Assembly (NCBI GenBank): GCA_949357655.1
Contig: CASHTG010000015.1
Location: 558,001 to 622,000 of the forward strand
Length of the DNA stretch: 64,000 bases
Direction: 5' to 3'
Origin: Parascedosporium putredinis
Lineage: Eukaryota; Ascomycota; Sordariomycetes; Microascales; Microascaceae
Under the pieces are notes generated by a model that saw nothing but the letters and a program-made list of their open reading frames with translations, was not told the origin of the DNA and ran no database searches. Positions 57,201-64,000 of this stretch are shown here, piece after piece; the first letter of the stretch is position 1; each line of letters starts with the position of its first letter. The position numbers were made by a program, and so were the translations under genes.

Positions 57201-60200
57201 AGAGACTCGAGTCCTTGCGCGCACTTGACGACTGCGCCGTCGTCGAGATGGTGCCCGCGGATGTCGATCGAGATACGACCGACGTCTTTCGGCCGCCCTT
57301 GCCATACACAGATACCATGGAATTCTTACGGTCGGGGCCGCCTGGCACCGGGGAGGGTCCTACGCTCAGCAGAGTGCTCGAGGCCTGACTCGGCCGCCGG
57401 GACGGATCGTTGAGGTCTTCCATGCTCGGCTTGGCGGTCAAGGTGCCAGACGAGCCATACTTGCCATTTGTGCCTGGCGGCCCATCCTCTCCAGGTAGCC
57501 GAGGGGCCCTAGAAGCAGGCTTCGGGAAATTATCCAAAACATTAGATGAGGCGTTGAGAACCTCGAGCTTATTAGCCCACCATATCTCCATGGGGAGCTT
57601 GCGGATATTGTTTCCGCGAATGTCGAGGTGACGCAGTTCCGTTAAACAGCCAATCTGGGGGAGAGTCCCGACGGTGTTGTTGGCAATACTGAAGTGCTCA
57701 AGCCTAGTGAGCTTACCGATATGCGGGGGAGAGAAACGAAATAGTTCTTGTCAAGCACCAACCGCTCAAGGTTCAGGATATGGTGGAACGATTCGTCGAT
57801 ACTAGCCAGCTGCGCGTTGGATAGGTTCAGGGACTTGAGCGTCAGGGAAGGCTGGACAATCTCAAACTTGGTCACGGGATTCGAGTTGAGCTTGAGTGTG
57901 CGCAACCTCTCGAAAGAACCGATGAAGCGAGAGACTGAGTTGTGATCGGCAGAGAGGGTCTCCAATTTGGGTAATTGGGAGATGATGTCGATGCTCGTGA
58001 TAGCATTGTACTTGAGGTCGAGGTCCCGCAAGCTGATTAGGTTACTAAAGGTATCCGGGAGCGCATTCGCGAGCCGGTTATTCGTGATAGCAAAGCGCTC
58101 AAGGTTCCTGAGCTTGCCAATGTCGGTCGGGAGATGGGCGATGGAGTTGAAGCTCAAGTCGAGATCCACCAGGCTCTCCAAGTCACAGAGAAAGTCGGGG
58201 AAAAGGTCGAGGAAGTTGGAGGAGATGTTGAGGGTGCGGAGCGATTTATGGATGCCGAAATAGGACGGTAACCGCTTCAACCGATTATTGGCGAGGTTGA
58301 GCTTGAGCAGGCCGTTGAGACTGTCCAGCTCAGCATTGTCGAGTTGCTCAAGATTATTGTTCGACACGTCGAGGTAGGTGAGCTTCGTCGCTTTGCTCAA
58401 GCTCGGAGGTAATTTCCGCGCCTCGTTGTTGTTGAATTTGATATCTCGCAGATTCGTGCACGACTGGATGAAATCGCGGGGTACGTCAAGTGACAAGTTT
58501 CGCGAGAGGTTTAGGGAGACGATATCGGCGGATTTGGGGTAGAGGGGGATGTTGAAGAGGTTGCGCCCGGAAAGATCGACATTGCTCAACTTTTGCTGAC
58601 GGACGAAGCCAAAGTCCTGCGGCTTAAATTCCTTTTCCATGGAGGAGAGGAACATGAAGCGGCACAGGTAGCTATTATCTTCGCGACCAATCTCTTCTAG
58701 ACGGTCACGCTCCTCGTAGCCAAACTGCTGGAGGAGGCGTTTCTGGAGCAGGAGTGGCCGCTCCTTGATGGAGAGCATCCTCACCAGCTCTCGTTTACGT
58801 AGGATGATGTGGAAATTGCCCAGACCCTCCTTGCCCACGCCCATCTTCTTCCCAATCGAATCGATGATGTCGGATACACCGGACGAGAGAGGCACAGAGA
58901 GGGTGGTAAAGGTATCGTCGGCCTTGAAGATGCGGATGCAGTAGGGCATGTCGGCCTCGTCTTTGGCGGGAGCCTCCAGCTCTTCCGACTCGGTGACGTG
59001 GTACGAGTTATCTTCCGCATTCCGGCGGACAGCCCAACTATGGGGCGCGTTCCAGGCGCCATTGACAATGCTTGGTTCGCGCTGGGAACGCTCCTCCAAA
59101 AGCCCTCATCCATTGGCGTCAGGGCAGGGGGCCGGTTCAGGATACCGTCCATGTCACCCAAATCCGTGTCTAGATAGAATACAGTGCCGTCCCTATAATG
59201 GTCTGTGGGACCGATAGCCTCGTCCGCCACGTCGTACGGCCGAGAGTACTTGGACTTCTTGGAAGAGAAGGGGAATTTATTGTTAAACGTAGCTCCCCGG
59301 TGAGCGGTCTGGCGAAGGTCGCCGGAATCGAAGGTGTCGGCAGTATAATTCGATCCAGGCGAATCAGTCCTATTGAGCGAGGCACGAGACGGCTTGGATG
59401 CGAGGGAGCGCGTCGATTTAGGAAGGTCGCGCAGCCTCTGACCCTCTTCGTCCTTGTCTCTGTGTCTTCGGAGACGGCCAAGGAGTCCGCGCCTAGGCGC
59501 ATGGCCAGGCGATGTCTGACCGTCGAGGGAACCCGGCTTATAGTTGATTGGCGGGGCTGGACTGTGCGCGCGGGACCGGGAAACGTTGCCTGCAGAGCCG
59601 CCACGGTCTCGAGGGGCGTGGAGCGAGTCTTCTCTCGTGGCTGTGGGGCGAAGCGTGCGCGGGTCGTCGTTGCTCTTGTTGTGGCGATGATGGGGAGATG
59701 CACGATGGAGTGGCCGGACCGTGAAGAAGAAGCAGTCTTGGGTGGTTCTCGAGATGACGAGCCACCCTCGCTCATGTATCGGTCGCGATCGGGGCCGGTC
59801 AGAATATCACGAACAGGAGCTTCTCCATACCGCGCAATGTCCTATTTGGGGGAGGGAGAGAGAGTATTAGCATTTTCCCCTCCCTTTCAACAGCAGCCGA
59901 CACCATCTTTCTTCCCTACAATAGAAATCCAAAAGAAAGAAAAAGGGGGGCACCGCTTACCTCGGCCTCCTGGTATAAAAGGGGACGACTTCAGGCGCAG
60001 GTACTGGCGTCCTAGGCCTGGAGGACGTGGGAGAGGCCTCTCGGGTATGATCGGTAGCGTTGGAGTGGTTGCGATCTCTTTGAGCAGCGGTACGGCTGTG
60101 ACTAAAGGACCTTTGGCGAGCGTCCTTTGGCGGTACGGCGGGAGGAAGACTTGTATCGGAGCCAGGAACTCCTCGCCAAAGAAGCCTTGGAGCTTTCGCA

Positions 60201-61291
60201 GACCACCTCGAGCCAAGCTATTCTTAGAGCCCTGGCTGCTGAGCGTGGTGATGCTGGCGAGTGATGGCCGCCTCTCGTCGCTGATTGCGTCGGGGAGTCG
60301 GGGACTGTCAAACTATGACCGGTTCCGGTGCGAAAGTTGGCCGTTGGCTGGCCAAAAGTCGGCGAAGTGTGAGAGCTGATGGAGACGTTGTCGCTGGAAT
60401 CGTTGTAGAAACTAGTGGGGACGGCGGATGCTACGCCGTTGGTATTGGAATTATTCGTCGACGAAGCGGTCCAGGGCGCTACTTGGGAGAGGTTAGAGTG
60501 GCCGGCAGAGGGGACGTGGTTATGGTTTCGGTTGCTCCTTGAGCCGGCAGGTTCGAGGACTGCTAGATCTTGGCGATAGTTGGCCAGATCGCTCATCCTC
60601 CTGTCGCGTAGGGAAACACTGGAAGCAGATGAGGGTCGGCGAGTAAAGCTTGTCGAGGTCGGCGAGACTTGCTGCTCATCAACCGATGTACGACTAGAAC
60701 ATAAAGGCCAGGGCGGGCCCCGAGTGTCAGTAGATCAAAGACAGTAAAGTAGTGATGGAATGACGAAAGAAAGAACGAGGCGTTCCGGATAGCCAGGGTT
60801 ATTGGAATGTAGCCACGAAAAAGCGGAAACCATCCCCCAGAATGCACTCGCTTGAGGCTCCCATCATGGCAACTGGCTCTCGTGGAATGGGACAGGACAA
60901 TGATAGCACAAGACGCATTGGGTGCGCGTGGTCTGTACACATCACAATATTCCATCCTTGACGGGCAACCTCCCCCTCTTTTTTCTGGTCTCCTCTCTCG
61001 CTCTCTTCCTCCGCGTTCACCTTCCGCGTTCATCGTTCCACACTCATTATTTATAACTCCCCGTATCTCGAGCCTTTCTTGGGCGCATAACCGAGTCCTC
61101 TTATTTCAAAAAGAAAAGAAAAGACTAGGGTACTCAACTTACGATAGCAGGCCGCTTTCCTCCATCTTTAGCCGCATGGGGATTGCTCTCCTCGATGAAG
61201 AAGGAGTAACTGTGCTATTCGACCGAGCACTTTCGGTGCTCGAGCTCGTCAGCGAGCTGAAGCGGGAGGAAGTCTCCTTCCTAGTCATCAT
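54236..61291 (-). CDS. CYR1: Adenylate cyclase (fungal Cyr1/Mac1/CR-1 type)
   Basis: Peripheral membrane enzyme making cAMP from ATP, upstream of protein kinase A. Minus-strand exons are 61291-61143, 60693-59961, 59841-54581 and 54502-54236. Domains in order are a long Ser-rich N-terminus; an RA-like domain (about 58945-58650, from YCIRIFKADDTFTTL); many leucine-rich repeats (about 58600-56650); a PP2C-like domain with LLGLFDGQ (about 56530-55740); a class III catalytic domain (about 55600-54950) with the metal aspartates in IVFTDIKNSTTLWEMY and in VKTEGDAFMVSF; and a helical C-terminus ending in an acidic tail. Corrected length is about 2,140 aa, near Magnaporthe MAC1. Ten frame breaks, each one missing base, lie at G4 60300-60303, about 60164, A4 59977-59980, G4 59692-59695, A4 59098-59101, G5 57725-57729, C4 56369-56372, G3 55506-55508, about 54927 and about 54696. 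The first exon and its 449-base intron are inferred from splice signals and in-phase Ser-rich coding sequence. Confidence 0.95.
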
Positions 61292-61893
61292 TGCTAGCGG
61301 TCGAGATCACACCGCATGGCGAGCAGGGGAGGGTGAGAAAGAGCAAAGGCCAGTGGGTTCGGATTCGGGATGCGAAAGGAGCCAGGCTATTACTACGACG
61401 GGGCGGCCAAGAGACTCGCTGTGATGGAGGGGAGGACGGCCGGAGAAGAGAGAACGTCGGGAGGGACAGAAGAAGCGCTCCAAGGGCTCGCAAGATGAGT
61501 TGTGCGAAGGGCGGAGGGCAAAAGGCAGACACGAGCGTGGGTTTCCTAGGTCATTCTCGCAAGAGAAGGCAAAGGAGATTGAGTCGCCTAATTCGGACTA
61601 TATTCGGGGCGAATGCGACGGAGGAGAGGAACGGCTGGGCTCCGTCGAGGGAGGAAGGAAATCGTCGAGCACAGCGCCGTCAGAGGAGGGCTGTGTGTGG
61701 GGGTTTTTCGGCCTAGTCGGTCGGTGTTCTGCGGGCGAAGGACTCGGCTCGATGGAGGAGGAGTGGACGAGAAAAGGCCGACACGGGGCACAAGGGGCTG
61801 GGGGCGTCTCGAAGATTCGCAAGGCAAAAGCGAGGACGGTACGAAGAGCGAGGCGAGGAAAATAGGCGGGGAAACGATGTCGACTTGATGGCG

Positions 61894-61927
61894 GATGCAA
61901 AATGCAAAATGCAGATGCAAAATGCAG
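61894..61927. repeat. Tandem GATGCAAAATGCA-type repeat
   Basis: AATGCA/GATGCA units recur five times in 34 bases, with small variations. Confidence 0.85.
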
Positions 61928-62134
61928 AGGTTGTTCGGAGAGGTTTGAGTGGAGTAAAGCTGGAGAGCTGCTGGTAGTTTCTGCGGGCTGAGTTGCGGAT
62001 CAAATGCTGGGGGGGCGCCAAACCTTGGGCGGCGTAGTTGGCTCAGGATCGAGTGGAATCAATGTTCAATGTGTGAGGAGCAAAAGCAGCAGTGCGCAGC
62101 ACCACCCACTGCACACTCGGGCTTGTCGGGGAAA

Positions 62135-62175
62135 GGTACGGTACGATACGGTACGCAAGTACGCAAGGGCGCAAG
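62135..62175. repeat. GGTACG / GTACGCAAG degenerate tandem repeat
   Basis: GGTACG-like units occur three to four times, then change into ACGCAAG/GCGCAAG units, in 41 bases. Confidence 0.8.
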
Positions 62176-62330
62176 TTACGATAGAGACCTGGTACCTCTG
62201 CTGCGACTGGCTGGTTCAATGTTGGAGAAAATGGACAAGACATGGATCAATAAGCCATTGGGTCAAAACCCTCAATCCAATTGAAAGCAGTTGACGGAAG
62301 AGGTGGCCAATGCACCCCCGAGGCCCACTC

Positions 62331-62371
62331 AGACAAGCAGACAAGCCAGACAAGCCAGACGAGCCAGACCC
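62331..62371. repeat. AGACAAGCC tandem repeat
   Basis: A nine-base unit AGACAAGCC (the first copy is 8 bases and the fourth has one substitution) repeats four times and then decays. Confidence 0.9.
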
Positions 62372-64000
62372 AGTTGAGGCAGTTGGCAGGGATGGGCAAT
62401 GCAATGTTCAGGATGGGTCCATTCCGTCAATTCCAGCATTGAGCCCATGCCATTCTTGGCCACATACAAGTACACCAGTTGACCCATACTACGTCCAAAC
62501 ATCCACGGGTCCAATGGATCCCAGGGCAGAGCTGCAGCACTGAGTTGCAAAGCTGCAAACAGCACAAACAAAGCAGCAGCAGATGCAGCAGATGCTCGAC
62601 ATCAAACCATTGTTAAACAACAAGGCTTTGTGTCTATATCCTTCCCCCAATCCGCTTATTCAAAGGATTTGATGGTGTGTCTGATTCCAAAACGCGCCCA
62701 ACTCCAAACCCACCGCTCATCAATTAGCAAATAACGCGCGGTGAAGCCAAGCCCTGCACGAGAAGGGAGAGGGGAAGTAGACGACGCATCGCATCGCGAA
62801 ATGACAAAATTACAAAACGGCCAAGGAAATGCGCCAATTCTCTCCTCTTCACTGATACCTTGAGAATTGTTGATGTGGTATTAATATGAAGCAGAATGCA
62901 GCAGGCACATCAGGCACAGCAGGCAGGCAGTACCGTCGCCAGTCGTGGAAACAATATGCCGCCCCTCCTCTGGCCAGCGTCGGCTCCATGACCGTAGACG
63001 TCTACCAATGTTTGCCAGCTGGTCCAGCTCGTGCTTCGTCTTGAAACGATTCGAGGTGCTCCGACTGGTGTGTTTAATCAATCCAGGGCAGTCCCTGATG
63101 TACTTCGTAGGTTGAACCCGTTCAACCCCCATTCGCAACGGTACCACCTTTTCAATACAATAGATCCACATCAAACAACATTGAACCGATTGATCAAGCA
63201 CCAATTAAGACCCGATGTGGCTGATCAGGGTCTTCGCGCTCCTCCTCCTCCCAGCGTCAGCCTGGGAATGTCCACCAGGTATTAATAATATGGAGGATAT
63301 AATATCATGACAGGCAGACCCTGTCTTGCGCAGGTTCTCGCATCAATCAGCTTTCTCGCATCAATCAGCTCCTCGGGACTACCCTTCTCACCAAGTAAAG
63401 GTCCCCCAATGACCCCGAGCAAATTGATCCTGAGAACAAGCAGAACAGGTATTGTTACATTTGAGCATCGCTGGAGATGGACAAGCCAGTCCAATCTGGG
63501 AACGGGTTAATCTCCAATGGTGCCTCTATCAGACTGAATGACCACATAATCTTATTATTCCCCCAAGCCCACCTGAGGCCTTGGAGTTGGTACTCAGGCT
63601 TCCAACACTCCCAACGGCAAATACCTCTCTCCCCACTTATTAGGAGACAAGGGCCGTTTTGGGCTGGTTTGTTTTTAGCCCACGGCTGGGCGGCTGGAGG
63701 CGGGTCTAGTTCTCTTCTGGTCTGGCTTGTTCCGCTGGCTCTACTGATTTCGAACCCGCCCCGGCTTCTCAGGATCGTCAGAGGGGACATGGTCAATTAC
63801 AATCCGACAACCATCAGAATCACATTTACCGTGAAGAAAATGAAAAAGAAAAAGAAAAAAATTGAAAACGAAAAAGGAAGAAAAGGAAAGGGGAAAGGGA
63901 AAAGAGGGGAAAGGCAAGAAGACGATCATGGTTGGGGAACGCGATAATGGGCAAGCTTCCACGCCAACCTTCACGTCCCAGGAAGCAATCATCCGCTAAT

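Larger units (their letters stand above)
61292..64000. other. Upstream region of adenylate cyclase, repeat-bearing
   Basis: 2.7 kb. It should contain the cyclase promoter (minus strand). I support no gene. Several short tandem repeats cluster between 61.9 and 62.4 kb, and an A-rich purine tract lies at 63,833-63,930. Confidence 0.55.

Overview
This is a 64-kb piece of chromosome from a filamentous ascomycete (Pezizomycotina, most likely Sordariomycetes). The evidence is short GT-AG introns of about 75 to 450 bases (several with TACTAAC- or CTAAC-like branch points), CT-rich leaders, and the gene set itself: a CreB-type deubiquitinase, a fungal multidomain adenylate cyclase, a GCK-III kinase and an IDH1 subunit. 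I found 13 protein-coding genes with solid support. I saw no rRNA, no convincing tRNA, no transposon and no CRISPR array.

Layout. (1) 1-12.9 kb: long non-coding flank, a UBA-UAS-UIM-UBX protein (+), and a Ste20/GCK-III kinase (+). (2) 12.9-18.6 kb: the very large proteasome adaptor Ecm29 (+). (3) 18.9-26.0 kb: three oxidoreductase genes, namely a short-chain dehydrogenase (-), a FAD monooxygenase (+, divergent from it) and a cytochrome P450 (+), which look like a small accessory metabolic group. (4) 28.8-38.6 kb: housekeeping mitochondrial genes (NAD-isocitrate dehydrogenase subunit 1 and the phosphate carrier), with a lipocalin-like hypothetical protein and a CBS-domain protein between them. 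(5) 38.6-46.7 kb: an 8.1-kb stretch with no gene I can support. (6) 46.7-53.2 kb: the CreB/Ubp9/13-type deubiquitinase and the ER mannosyltransferase Alg12 (both +). (7) 54.2-61.3 kb: adenylate cyclase (-), four exons, about 2,140 aa. The last 2.7 kb holds only short tandem repeats.

The strongest unexpected signal is technical or evolutionary. Eight of the 13 genes carry reading-frame breaks, about 30 in total, and every one that I could resolve is a single missing base, mostly in a run of three to five identical bases. In each case the protein continues in the next frame with its conserved domain intact. This looks like homopolymer under-calling in the assembly rather than real pseudogenes. 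Anyone using automatic gene models here will get split or truncated proteins for adenylate cyclase, Ecm29, the kinase, Alg12, CreB, the SDR, the P450 and the UBX protein. In CreB three breaks fall close together and cancel out, leaving an apparently open but locally wrong protein.

Biologically, three genes belong to ubiquitin/proteasome handling (UBX protein, Ecm29, CreB) and two to signalling (GCK-III kinase, adenylate cyclase). CreB and adenylate cyclase both feed into carbon and nutrient sensing. These genes are separated by unrelated ones, so I read the neighbourhood as ordinary eukaryotic gene order and not as a pathway cluster. I did not find a clearly novel system. The items most worth a second look are the frame-break pattern, the 14-base exon that carries half of the CreB catalytic cysteine codon, the SDR/FMO/P450 trio and the over-represented palindrome TACATGTA.
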